From contig DYJD01000007.1 in assembly GCA_020723325.1 (NCBI GenBank), forward strand, positions 177,787 through 241,786: a stretch of DNA of 64,000 nt, given 5' to 3'. The DNA is from Desulfosudis oleivorans (lineage in GTDB: Bacteria; Desulfobacterota; Desulfobacteria; Desulfobacterales; SURF-7). The notes below the pieces were generated by a model. That model did no database searches, was not told the origin of the DNA, and saw only the letters and a list, made by a program, of their open reading frames with translations. The position numbers and the translations under genes are program-made. Positions 53,524-61,658 of the stretch are shown piece after piece. Numbering within the stretch: position 1 is the stretch's first letter; each line of letters starts with the position of its first letter.

Positions 53524-54558
53524 ATGTTTCGATTTTTATCTGCAAGCACCATCCTGGTATTCATCTTTTGTTCCAGTGCGATCAGTGCCGGACTTGAAAA
53601 GGGCGACAGCCTCCCGGCAACCTCAACCCCTGGATTAAATTATGATGATCTTGCCGCCGCCCCGGAGATGGCGGAGCTAAGCGGCGTTAAAATCAGGCTG
53701 GAAGCCGAAATACTACAGGCTTTTGATCCGATTTCGTTCATGATTAAAATCAAAGCGGAAAGTGTTCTGCCGGAAACATGCAAGTTGAATATTCATCCGG
53801 CTGTTCACATTTTATCCAGCGGCAAGATTTTTGATACCGAGCTGATTCACCCCTTTCGATCCGGCCCTCAAGGCACTGATCTGGTGTGCGGAATCACCGC
53901 GAATCCGGGTCTTACCTTGTCTCCCGTGGTGGACCTGGTGATCAGGCTGTCGGATAAAAACGGCAAGATCCATTTGCTGAGAGCAGGCCCCACCCAGGTT
54001 CGTCAACGAAGCCCTGAAGAATATCTGGAATACAGTGGCGGAAATTTTGAAGGCATTGTTAAACCTCAGGAAAGACTCTCCTCCCATGATCTGATCCCCA
54101 TCCAGCATGATTTCAGCGGCGGTTCGTCGGCCCTGGCGGCTTTATTAAGATTTGTATATGCTGAAGATGTTGCCGAAAAAGCCGTTATGAACGGCATGCT
54201 GACCCACGGTGATATGGAACTGATCAAAAAACGCAAATCCTTTTCCCTGCTGGACATGAAAGCCTATCTGAAATCCATGGGATATCACTCGACCGGATTA
54301 AAGGAAACCGATCCCATATCCTATAAGACCTTTATAGAAGACGGGCTCAACACCATGCTCCCGGCCATCATCACTGTTGATTACAAGGGCTATAAACATT
54401 TTGTTCTGCTGCGTGGATTTGATGAAAACAGAGTCTATATCGGTGACCCAGCCTTTGGAAACATCAGCATGAATTTCACGGAACTCGACTCCATAATGGT
54501 ACGCATCGCCGGTGGTCAATGGATGGTTTTTGTGGTGCGCAAGACGGATTTTACTTGA
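53524..54558 (+). CDS. Exported C39-peptidase-like protein without catalytic Cys
   Basis: 344 residues from ATG 53524 (GGAG eight bases up). Signal peptide RFLSASTILVFIFCSSAISA. About 160 residues of beta-rich domain precede a papain-like C39 domain (about 205-340). The first motif reads QHDFSGGSSALAALLRF, where active C39 enzymes have Q-x-D-x-x-C-G; the Cys position is Gly. The later HFVLLRG (His) and IGDPAFG (Asp) motifs are kept. It is therefore probably a non-peptidase binding protein, as in C39-like domains of some ABC transporters. Adjacent to the nitroreductase but 118 bp apart. Confidence 0.8.
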   Translation: MFRFLSASTILVFIFCSSAISAGLEKGDSLPATSTPGLNYDDLAAAPEMAELSGVKIRLEAEILQAFDPISFMIKIKAESVLPETCKLNIHPAVHILSSGKIFDTELIHPFRSGPQGTDLVCGITANPGLTLSPVVDLVIRLSDKNGKIHLLRAGPTQVRQRSPEEYLEYSGGNFEGIVKPQERLSSHDLIPIQHDFSGGSSALAALLRFVYAEDVAEKAVMNGMLTHGDMELIKKRKSFSLLDMKAYLKSMGYHSTGLKETDPISYKTFIEDGLNTMLPAIITVDYKGYKHFVLLRGFDENRVYIGDPAFGNISMNFTELDSIMVRIAGGQWMVFVVRKTDFT

Positions 54559-54676
54559 AAAAACTCCGGCTACGACAGTAAATTCGAAAACCGAAACTCG
54601 AAATTCTAAACAAATTTAAAATTCCAATAACCAAATTATCAATGCCAAACTTTTTGATATAATGTGAGAATATCTC

Positions 54677-55444
54677 ATGTCTCCTTTTTTGAAAAGATTT
54701 TCTTATTCCTGTTCCAGAAGGGCTTTTCTGGATCACTGCCGCAAGTTTGTCTTGGGTTTTTCCGCATTCCTGACCGTCAAGACCAAACCGGCCCTGGGAA
54801 TTGAATCCAGCCAGGGTCCCATCAAGGAGGACCCCATGAAACTGCCAGCCCCGCAAGTCACGCAAGTCAATAGAACCGTAGCCCTTGAAGCAGCCATCCA
54901 AAACCGGCGCACCATACGATCCTTTTCTCCCCGCAAGCTTTCCCTGCAAATGCTGGCCCAAATCCTCTGGGCCGCCCAGGGCATCACCGACCCCAACGGC
55001 TATAAGCGCGCCGCGCCCTCAGCCGGCGCCCTATACCCCCTGGACATTTATGCAGTGATAGGAGCGGAAGCCGTTGAGCAGACGCCGGCCGGTGTTTTTC
55101 ATTTTCAACCCGCCGACCATGCGCTTGTACCCGTAACGACCGGCGACCTCCGCCAGTCCGTGGCTCAATGGGCTTTGGGCCAGACCTGGATGGCAAAGGC
55201 CCCGGTCATGATGGTCATTACGGCAGAATACCGCCGCATTACCGGCAAATATGGTGAGCGCGGCATCCGTTATGCCCATATGGAATCAGGCCACATCGCC
55301 CAAAACATCTTTTTACAAGCCGAAGCCCTGGGCCTTTCGGCCGGCATTGTGGGCGCCTTTAACGACAAGGAACTTCAACAGACAATGAAAATATCCGACA
55401 GGCATGAACCCCTCTTAATCATGCCCGTGGGCTACAAAAACTGA
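54677..55444 (+). CDS. SagB-type nitroreductase-family flavoprotein with Tat signal
   Basis: 255 residues. The N-terminus has CSRRAFLDHCRKFVLGFSAF: twin Arg followed by a hydrophobic stretch, a Tat signal fitting a folded flavoprotein. The mature part is the FMN-binding nitroreductase fold: IQNRRTIRSFSPRKLS (phosphate-binding Arg), AAPSAGALYPLDIY, GERGIRYAHMESGHIAQNIFLQA, GLSAGIVGAFND and MPVGY, characteristic of SagB/ThcOx relatives. Natural substrate is unknown; export suggests a quinone or other periplasmic compound. No YcaO or precursor peptide is near. Confidence 0.87.
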   Translation: MSPFLKRFSYSCSRRAFLDHCRKFVLGFSAFLTVKTKPALGIESSQGPIKEDPMKLPAPQVTQVNRTVALEAAIQNRRTIRSFSPRKLSLQMLAQILWAAQGITDPNGYKRAAPSAGALYPLDIYAVIGAEAVEQTPAGVFHFQPADHALVPVTTGDLRQSVAQWALGQTWMAKAPVMMVITAEYRRITGKYGERGIRYAHMESGHIAQNIFLQAEALGLSAGIVGAFNDKELQQTMKISDRHEPLLIMPVGYKN

Positions 55445-55535
55445 TTGACATTACCGGGTTGATCTGTATTGATTACTTTTTTTTTGAAAACAAGCTTTCA
55501 ATGGAAATTCAGATACAACAAACGGAGGCAACCCA

Positions 55536-56624
55536 ATGAAACACAACCGAATTCACAATTTCAACGCCGGTCCGGCGGCCCTGCCCCTGCCGGTGTTGGA
55601 AGAGATCCAGGCATCCTTTCTTAATTTCAAAGGCAGCGGCATGTCCATCACTGAAATCAGCCATCGCTCCAAATGGTTCGACGATGTGATCAACGATGCG
55701 GTGGAACGCACCCGGCGCCTGCTGAAAATCAACGATCAATACCAGGTATTATTCCTGCAGGGCGGCGCCAGCCTGCAGTTTGCCATGATCCCCATGAATC
55801 TTTTGGCCCCAGGCAAATCCGCGGATTATGTCAATACCGGTACATGGTCCACCAATGCCATCAAGGAAGCCAAAATCCAGGGCAAACCCATCAAGGTGGT
55901 GGCCTCTTCCGAGGACAAGAATTTCTCCTACATCCCGAAAAACATCCCCTTCAATGCCGATGCGGTTTATGCCCATATCACTTCCAACAATACCATCAAG
56001 GGCACCCAGTGGGCTGAATTCCCGGACACGGGCCGGGTTCCCATTGTTTCCGATATGTCTTCGGATTTCATGAGCCGGCCGATCCCCATGGAAAAATTCG
56101 GGCTGGTCTATGCCGGAGCCCAGAAAAACATCGGCCCGGCCGGTGTCTGCCTGGTCATCATCCACAACGATCTGCTGGAACTGACCCCGGCCGACCTGCC
56201 CACCATGTTGAAGTACACGACCCATTCCACCAAGAATTCCATGTACAATACGCCCCCCTGCTTTGCCATCTATACCATCCAACTGGTAATGAAATGGCTG
56301 GAGGAGACCATCGGCGGCCTGGACAAAATGGCGGCCCTCAACCAGGCAAAAGCCGATCTGCTTTACAACTACATGGATTCCACGGGTTTTTACAAAGGCA
56401 CGGCCCAGGCCGACAGCCGCTCCCAGATGAACGTGACCTTCCGCCTGCCCAATGAGGATCTGGAAAAAAAATTCGTGGCCGAAGCCACCGCCGCCGGTTT
56501 CGGCGGACTTAAAGGCCACCGCTCCGTGGGCGGCTGCCGGGCCTCCATTTACAATGCCACAGACATTAATTCCATTCAGACCCTGGTGGATTTCATGAAG
56601 CAATTCGCCGCCAAAAACGGCTGA
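55536..56624 (+). CDS. serC: Phosphoserine aminotransferase
   Basis: 362 residues. Motifs: NFNAGPAALPLPVLEE at the start, SGMSITEISHRSK, the FLQGGASLQFAM phosphate-binding region, VSDMSSDFMSRPI, the PLP-binding Lys in GLVYAGAQKNIGPAG, and the final GLKGHRSVGGCRASIYNA. PLP-dependent transamination of 3-phosphohydroxypyruvate in serine synthesis. GGAGG precedes the ATG. serA is at 31.5 kb, so the pathway genes are not clustered. Confidence 0.97.
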   Translation: MKHNRIHNFNAGPAALPLPVLEEIQASFLNFKGSGMSITEISHRSKWFDDVINDAVERTRRLLKINDQYQVLFLQGGASLQFAMIPMNLLAPGKSADYVNTGTWSTNAIKEAKIQGKPIKVVASSEDKNFSYIPKNIPFNADAVYAHITSNNTIKGTQWAEFPDTGRVPIVSDMSSDFMSRPIPMEKFGLVYAGAQKNIGPAGVCLVIIHNDLLELTPADLPTMLKYTTHSTKNSMYNTPPCFAIYTIQLVMKWLEETIGGLDKMAALNQAKADLLYNYMDSTGFYKGTAQADSRSQMNVTFRLPNEDLEKKFVAEATAAGFGGLKGHRSVGGCRASIYNATDINSIQTLVDFMKQFAAKNG

Positions 56625-56634
56625 TCATAAAAAA

Positions 56635-56660
56635 GGCTGCCTACATCGGCAGCCTTTTTT
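56635..56660 (+). terminator. Rho-independent terminator after serC
   Basis: Stem GGCTGCC / GGCAGCC, loop TACATC, then six T, beginning 11 bp after the serC stop. An A6 before the stem suits the convergent chalcone-isomerase-like gene as well, so the terminator may serve both directions. Confidence 0.92.
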
Positions 56661-56731
56661 ATTCCATTTGCCTTGAACCTCTCAAATCTCTATCATCAGC
56701 TATTGAGAGGTGGCCTTCCATTTGAACTACA

Positions 56732-57298
56732 TTATTTTTTATCAAGCATCGCTTGTTTCAGATCCTCTTGGGCCGGCTCATCACAAAGCCAGATACCGAA
56801 TAGCGGTTTCTTAAAATCGATCCCTTTGATCGTGCCAAGTGCGCGGCCGTTTTTATAAACGCTTACACCCTCTTCCGGAATATACATAAAATCGAAAACA
56901 TCATCGGGTTTATATTCGCCTTTCATAACCGCGATCATTTTATCAATCCGAGATTGGATCGGTGCCACATTGCCCTTGGTTGATTTTTCAAATCCTTCTT
57001 TCAATGCATCCGCCATCTTGGTATCATTCATCAAACCAGATATGATATGAACCTTGATCGCCATGGGCTCATCTGCTTCTATTATCTTCGCGGCATCCTG
57101 ACTTTTCGCCTTCAAATATAGACCGCCGGCATAGATATCCATCATCAATTTGACCCTCACGCCACCGCCGTTCAAAACAAGTGTGTCTTTTCCGGCAGTA
57201 ATTGTTTCAGGCAGATTTTTACCACCCACATCTTTGGCAATCGCCATGGATGAAACCATCATCAAAGACACCAATACAATAAACATTTTTTTCATCAT
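56732..57298 (-). CDS. Exported chalcone-isomerase-like protein
   Basis: 188 residues: signal peptide (KMFIVLVSLMMVSSMAIA), then a chalcone-isomerase-type fold with LPETITAGKDTLVLNGGGVRVKLMMDIYAGGLYL, a DAAKIIEADEPMAIKVHII strand pair and FFDFMYIPEEGVSVYKNG-like YIPEEGVSVY, ending with GIWLCDEPAQEDLKQAML. Bacterial members are periplasmic and of unknown function; they do not make flavonoids. AGGAG lies upstream of the first of two adjacent ATG codons. It is convergent with serC and shares its terminator region. Confidence 0.85.
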   Translation of the reverse strand: MMKKMFIVLVSLMMVSSMAIAKDVGGKNLPETITAGKDTLVLNGGGVRVKLMMDIYAGGLYLKAKSQDAAKIIEADEPMAIKVHIISGLMNDTKMADALKEGFEKSTKGNVAPIQSRIDKMIAVMKGEYKPDDVFDFMYIPEEGVSVYKNGRALGTIKGIDFKKPLFGIWLCDEPAQEDLKQAMLDKK

Positions 57299-57946
57299 CG
57301 CTCACATCTCTCCTTTGGTTAACTTGTTGTTTTTTTATAAATACACGCCATAATACACTAATTTATAACAAAAAATTTAATCCAGACAGGATCGGCAACT
57401 TCATGCCCCGCGCCCAGCGGGTTGACCGAATAGATTTTTATCCAATATCCCCTTAGACCTGAAGGGTTGTCCTATATCCACCCAAGAAAGATCTGTCAAA
57501 TGAAATTTGGAACCGATTATCCCGGAATCCGAAAAATACCCCGTGCGGTATCCAACATGAATTTGCGTTACAGACGCAGTCGCTCTCCGGTGTCCAAGGT
57601 CTGCTTGAGTTCCTTGCAGACTTCCGAAAGGCTGGTCCATTTCTGTTTCAGAAACGGGATCTGGCCGATCTTGTCCTTGCCATACAATAGCGCACACCGC
57701 TTTTTCACCTCCTCATCGGATACATCTTTTTCCGGAAACATGCGTACCAGCTTCTTTTGCGAATTCGACGGACCGTGCACCCGGAAAGTCTTTATAAAAT
57801 TTCTTCTTGCCAAATCATAAAAAACAGTGTGTCAGATCGTGCGTGGTTTGATTCCAACGATTATTTAATCGCTCAATTCGCTCAATTGCACATACGAGGG
57901 CCTCAAATCTCTCGAAAACATTCGGCCGGCGGTTTTATATCTGAAC
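57299..57946. other. 648-bp region, weak coding evidence only
   Basis: Contains a T-rich promoter-like stretch before the chalcone-isomerase-like gene and one 81-codon minus-strand frame described separately. From 57867 the plus strand is open into the next gene but starts after a TAA, with no ribosome site before the first ATG. Confidence 0.4.
57568..57813 (-). CDS. Possible 81-residue hypothetical protein
   Basis: A frame from TTG 57813, with an in-frame stop shortly upstream and no clear ribosome site. The product is basic and soluble (KTFRVHGPSNSQKKLVRMF, EEVKKRCALLYGKDKIG) and amino-acid composition is protein-like. No family recognised; could be a gene fragment. Confidence 0.3.
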   Translation of the reverse strand: MARRNFIKTFRVHGPSNSQKKLVRMFPEKDVSDEEVKKRCALLYGKDKIGQIPFLKQKWTSLSEVCKELKQTLDTGERLRL

Positions 57947-59383
57947 ATGCACACCTGTGTGGGCGAAAATCAAATTGCTTTAGTGACCCAAACCCCCTGG
58001 CCGAATAAAATAGAGAACAGTCCGATGGCCGTAGATTATTTTGCCGACCTGATCGTTCCTTGCGAAGCCAATTTCATCGACAAAAACGACAATGAAGTCT
58101 GGCTGACCTGCGTGGGACTCACCAAGGAGTTCGTTCTGCAATACTGGAATTTTGCCAAAGACGCCCTGGTTTATTTCGACGTTTGTTACCTCGGCTGGGA
58201 TACGACCGGTGGAGGAGAGCCGGCCATGGCGTTTCGTCAGGCCTTGCAAAGCAAAGGCGCCGGCTGCATCATCGCCTGGCGGGGCAGTTCCAGCGGGACC
58301 TGGTGCTATCCTGCGGCAAAGGTTTTCTTTGATCGTCTTTTGGGCATGAATCTGCATCAACCCAACACGCCCAACCAAAGGCCGTTCCCCCCGGATCAAG
58401 TTTATGCGAAAATCAAAAAGTTAAAACTCGATAAAGGTGACCAGGCCACCCGCTATATGACCCTGACTCCTACCCCCCCGACCGGCGGCATGCTCGTTCC
58501 CACCATCAAAAGCCTTCAGGTTTCAGAGCGCACCTATGAGGGCGACGACGGCAAGCCGCTGGACCAGAGCACGATCACCGTCAAGGGCGACTTCGGAAAC
58601 GCCAGCGGCCGGACCATTAAGGTGACCGTCAACGATCAAGAAATGGAAAATCTTCAAATCAACAAGGATGCCAACGGCGACATCTCAGACCTCAAATGCG
58701 ATCTGCCGATGGATTCGGGCCATGCGGGATTTGCCGGCAAGGTTGTGGTCTCCATCGATGATCACAAAAGCAACGCCGTCAATCTCACCTTATACCGCTG
58801 GACTTTCAAGCAGGAGTTTGAACAAACCAAGGACCAGGTTTCGTTTGTTCAGACCGTCGATTGGGATGTTTATATCCGGGCCGACGTGCATCCCTATCGG
58901 GATGAGGCCGGCGGTGAAATGCAGCAACCCGATGCATTCGATTTCAAAGCGGCGCCCGGCTCAGAAGTAACGTATACATTTACGGCAACCGGCCCCAATG
59001 GTTTATCCTGTACGAATCCGTCAGGCACCCTGCCGTACGGTATCAGGATAGAAAGCAACGTGACGAAGGGCTATGTCTTTGAAGGAAAAATCAACATCAA
59101 GGAAGGCAAAATTACCCTGAATAACTTCTTTGGTTATCCCATCTGGTTGGCGAAAGCGCCAACTGCCATGGGCTTATTTCTGGATCCGGCCTATGTCTCA
59201 TGGCCGGGGGTGTCGGATGATAAGGAATATTATCTCACCAGCGATTACAATATTGAGAGTGGTGATTTGGTTGGAAGCTTAAAAGTGACGAAAACGAATC
59301 TGCACTTTGATCAATGCGTGCCTACCCATAAACCAGGGGCTTCCATCTCTCTGGCAGGCGAGGATATGAACGCTCCCTACTAA
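57947..59383 (+). CDS. Hypothetical protein, probably N-terminally incomplete
   Basis: 478 residues from the first ATG. The frame is open to an in-frame TAA at about 57866, and the 27 codons between carry protein-like sequence (EGLKSLENIRPAVLYLN), so the real protein was probably longer and has lost its start. First 150 residues look like the second half of a small alpha/beta enzyme domain (LIVPCEANFIDKNDNEVWL, ALVYFDVCYLGWDTTGGGEP, GCIIAWRGSSSGTWCYP), perhaps caspase-like, then beta-rich Ig-like segments (VSERTYEGDDGK, ITVKGDFGNASGRTIKV, VVSIDDHKSNAVNLTLYRW). No signal peptide. No family recognised with confidence. A terminator follows. Confidence 0.6.
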   Translation: MHTCVGENQIALVTQTPWPNKIENSPMAVDYFADLIVPCEANFIDKNDNEVWLTCVGLTKEFVLQYWNFAKDALVYFDVCYLGWDTTGGGEPAMAFRQALQSKGAGCIIAWRGSSSGTWCYPAAKVFFDRLLGMNLHQPNTPNQRPFPPDQVYAKIKKLKLDKGDQATRYMTLTPTPPTGGMLVPTIKSLQVSERTYEGDDGKPLDQSTITVKGDFGNASGRTIKVTVNDQEMENLQINKDANGDISDLKCDLPMDSGHAGFAGKVVVSIDDHKSNAVNLTLYRWTFKQEFEQTKDQVSFVQTVDWDVYIRADVHPYRDEAGGEMQQPDAFDFKAAPGSEVTYTFTATGPNGLSCTNPSGTLPYGIRIESNVTKGYVFEGKINIKEGKITLNNFFGYPIWLAKAPTAMGLFLDPAYVSWPGVSDDKEYYLTSDYNIESGDLVGSLKVTKTNLHFDQCVPTHKPGASISLAGEDMNAPY

Positions 59384-59399
59384 ACTTGAAATCCGGCAA

Positions 59400-59431
59400 G
59401 GCGGTCCCGTTATTCAGGGCCGCCCATTTTT
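59400..59431 (+). terminator. Terminator after the 57947 hypothetical gene
   Basis: Stem GGCGGTCC / GGGCCGCC (one G-U pair), 9-base loop, then ATTTTT, located 17 bp after the stop. Confidence 0.75.
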
Positions 59432-59872
59432 ACATTCTCAAATTAGAAAATTAACCAGGCCGAGAACGGTATCGGAACCCCGCCAGCCATGGGAGGGGCA
59501 GCCGTTTTTTTATTTGACACAGTAAGAGAAGAAGCTGTATAGCCAAATTCCCTATTTAAAGCCGGACAATCCCCCCCACGTTCCGGCACCATGTAACCCG
59601 GTCAGCAATGGCTGGGTTTTTCATTTTGACAAGGCTCCATAGAACGGCTTATATGATGTAATCCCTTCAGCCGGTATCCATTGCCGGATGCCCTATTTCT
59701 CGAACCCGGCTGGCGTATGATGGCCGGATTTTCTTGAAAAGGGCCGGTGGACGCCATTTTATAAATAAGCAGCATTTTTTGTGCAATCTTTGATTGCCTG
59801 TGAAATGACGAAAAAAAAATAACAAAAGCCATTTTTTTGTGTATTTTTTAACTTTGTTTTTATGGTGGGATT
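59432..59872. other. Gene-free region with two CCCGG-type hairpins
   Basis: No supported frame. It holds hairpins starting AACCCGG at 59595-59621 and 59703-59732, similar to the one after the next gene, and a T-rich stretch directly before the ATG at 59873. It may be the debris of decayed genes of the same kind. Confidence 0.5.
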
Positions 59873-60430
59873 ATGAAAAAAGTTGTGCATGGTTCTTGGA
59901 CTAGCAACCCTTCATATAATTCCAATTGTGGAAACAATTGTCCTGTGGAGAGGGTGTCTTGGAATGCCGTACAAACCTTTATCAATGCCATGAACCAACG
60001 GGGAGAAGGGACCTATCGTTTACCCACCGAGGCAGAATGGGAGTATTGCGCCCGAGCTGGCACGACCACGCCTTTTAATACCGGCAATTGTTTATCCACG
60101 GATCAGGCCAATTTTGATGGCGAACCTCCTTACAATGGTTGCTCCGGGGTATATCGGGGGACAACGATAGCCGTTGGAAGTTTTGCTGCAAATGCCTGGG
60201 GTCTGTATGATATGCATGGCAATGTGTGGGAATGGTGTTCGGATCGGTATGGTTCTTATCCGAAGACGGCAGTGATCAATCCGACTGGTGCTACGAGCGG
60301 TACCGACCGGGTGCAACGCGGCGGCAGCCTGGAATGGTATGCCGGGTACTGCCGCTCCGCCAAACGGTTTTACAGAACATACGACAGCAGCATTTACGAC
60401 CTCGGCTTCCGCCTCGTCAGGGAGCCGTAA
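59873..60430 (+). CDS. Short formylglycine-generating-enzyme-fold (FGE-sulfatase) protein, possible DGR target
   Basis: 185 residues, C-type-lectin-like FGE fold: NPSYNSNCGNNCPVERVSWNAVQTFINAM, YRLPTEAEWEYCARAGT, WGLYDMHGNVWEWCSDRY, then the C-terminal RVQRGGSLEWYAGYCRSA and LGFRLVREP. It begins abruptly: the usual 80 or so N-terminal residues (GFxMGxxEVTxxQW) are missing, and no start with them is upstream, so it is a short or truncated member. GGGA precedes the ATG. The C-terminal 38 residues match the shape of the variable region of diversity-generating retroelement targets. No reverse transcriptase or Avd gene occurs in the window, so it could be a remote target or a decayed one. Confidence 0.8.
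   Translation: MKKVVHGSWTSNPSYNSNCGNNCPVERVSWNAVQTFINAMNQRGEGTYRLPTEAEWEYCARAGTTTPFNTGNCLSTDQANFDGEPPYNGCSGVYRGTTIAVGSFAANAWGLYDMHGNVWEWCSDRYGSYPKTAVINPTGATSGTDRVQRGGSLEWYAGYCRSAKRFYRTYDSSIYDLGFRLVREP
60318..60427 (+). repeat. Candidate DGR variable region (VR) at the 3' end of the FGE-fold gene
   Basis: In known targets this C-terminus reads RGGSWNNNARNCRSAN then RNxNPDNRNNNLGFRLV, the Asn codons arising from AAC/AAT in the template. Here the same ungapped length has L-E-W-Y, G-Y, K, F-Y, T-Y, S-S-I-Y-D at the Asn positions while CRSA, the Arg and LGFRLV are fixed. This is what adenine-directed mutagenesis gives. No template copy was found in the window. Confidence 0.6.
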
Positions 60431-60450
60431 CTATTTATTTCCTGAATATG

Positions 60451-60480
60451 AACCCGGCCTTTTATTGAGGCCGGGTTTTT
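60451..60480 (+). terminator. Terminator/hairpin after the FGE-fold gene
   Basis: Perfect 9-bp stem AACCCGGCC / GGCCGGGTT, loop TTTTATTGA, then T-run, 20 bp after the stop. A hairpin just after the VR is also typical of diversity-generating retroelements. Confidence 0.88.
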
Positions 60481-61040
60481 GTTTTGTCCAATTTGTATGG
60501 CCAAACAACACCAGACCGAAATCCTGGACGGCGACTCCATGCGGAAAAAGAAGGTTTGACATGAAAGGGCGTATTTGAGATTAACGCGTAAGGCCGACCT
60601 GGCTATTGGGGCCTTGGCTTCACTACCCCTGGTCTTAACATTTTTAAAAAGAAAGGAGGAAAAGAAATACTGTTTGAAGTGAACCAATCCCCATTTTAGT
60701 TCTGACTCGGGAGGGCATTAAACCCCTCAAACCCCGCGTCGCTCGGGAAAAAAGCCGTTTTTTCCTGCACTTGACTTTTTGTTTTTAAACGGCTTTTTCT
60801 GAAAGTCTCGACAGATAGTAATTTATTTTAGTCCGACGCCAATTCCCAATTTGTCGTATTTTTAATCCGCCATCGCATTTTATAAAAAAACGACAAAACA
60901 CGGATGCACCTTATCAGCCCCAATTCCATCCTGGTTCAACAGGTTTCACAATGCACGAATGTGGCGTGTACCCCTAATTTTACTTTTTTTCGAGGGGATG
61001 GGCACAAATTGCCAAGTTCATTCGCGGTCTTCAGGCGTCA
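60481..61040. other. 560-bp region without genes; one strong hairpin
   Basis: No open frame of quality and no near-copy of the candidate VR. It contains AAGGAGGAAAAGAAAT near 60652, a ribosome-site-like run with no matching start, and the large hairpin at 60749-60798. Confidence 0.5.
60749..60798. terminator. Long A/T-flanked hairpin, bidirectional terminator type
   Basis: Perfect 12-bp stem AAAAAGCCGTTT / AAACGGCTTTTT around a 26-base loop. With A-run on one side and T-run on the other it could stop transcription from both sides, including from the PlsC-like gene on the minus strand. Confidence 0.65.
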
Positions 61041-61658
61041 TCAGGAAGGGGCGATGGTGCTGTTGTCCGCCTTGACGTAGGTGCTGGAGTTGAGGGGGTG
61101 CCTGCCTTCAATGCCGCTATAGAAATCACGGATGGTCGCCATATCCGACTCAATGTCTCCCGTGGGCATGACTGCCGGGCCGATTCCCCCGGTCTTCCTG
61201 CCATAGTCCAGGTAACCCAGCACGATGGGAACACCGGCCCCGCTGGCAATGTGATAAAATCCGGTTTTCCAGTACATGACCCTGCGGCGGGTCCCCGACG
61301 GGGGAATGATCATGACCAGTTCATCCATTTCCTGAAATTTGCTGATGGACTGGGCCACCACGTTGTTCGATTTTGAACGGTCGACGGGAATGGCGCCCAA
61401 CCATCTAAAAAAAGGCCCCATGGGCCAGCGGAACCACTCCGCCTTCATCATGATGAGGGGTTTAATGCGGAAAAGGAATGCCAGGCAGACCGTATACAGA
61501 AAATCCCAGTTTGAAGTATGAGGCGCGGCAATGATGACATATCGGGGGATGTCGGGTTTCTGCCCTTGGGATTTCCATCCGGCGATTTTGAAAATGACGA
61601 TGGCCACACACCGCATCAGCGGCCTGACGACGGGCGTGTCATGAACAGTAAACGGCAT
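61041..61658 (-). CDS. PlsC-like lysophospholipid acyltransferase
   Basis: 205 residues. Acyltransferase motif I is APHTSNWDF (HX4D: H near 48, D near 53), motif III-like substrate region PPSGTRRR replaces the usual EGTR, and the GVPIVLGYLDYGRK strand gives motif IV. A hydrophobic helix (CLAFLFRIKPLIMM) suggests peripheral membrane contact. It would acylate lysophosphatidate or a similar lipid; the lack of Glu in EGTR (PSGTR) makes exact substrate uncertain, although this variant occurs in a soluble subfamily. AGGA lies upstream of the ATG. Isolated gene. Confidence 0.85.
   Translation of the reverse strand: MPFTVHDTPVVRPLMRCVAIVIFKIAGWKSQGQKPDIPRYVIIAAPHTSNWDFLYTVCLAFLFRIKPLIMMKAEWFRWPMGPFFRWLGAIPVDRSKSNNVVAQSISKFQEMDELVMIIPPSGTRRRVMYWKTGFYHIASGAGVPIVLGYLDYGRKTGGIGPAVMPTGDIESDMATIRDFYSGIEGRHPLNSSTYVKADNSTIAPS

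Noticed and set aside
53524..55444. RiPP biosynthesis cluster (C39 protease plus SagB-type oxidase)
   Set aside because: The C39 domain lacks Cys, the oxidase has a Tat signal, and no YcaO, cyclodehydratase or precursor peptide is present.
60481..61040. DGR template repeat or reverse transcriptase next to the FGE-fold gene
   Set aside because: No near-copy of the C-terminal coding sequence and no RT motifs in any frame of the region.
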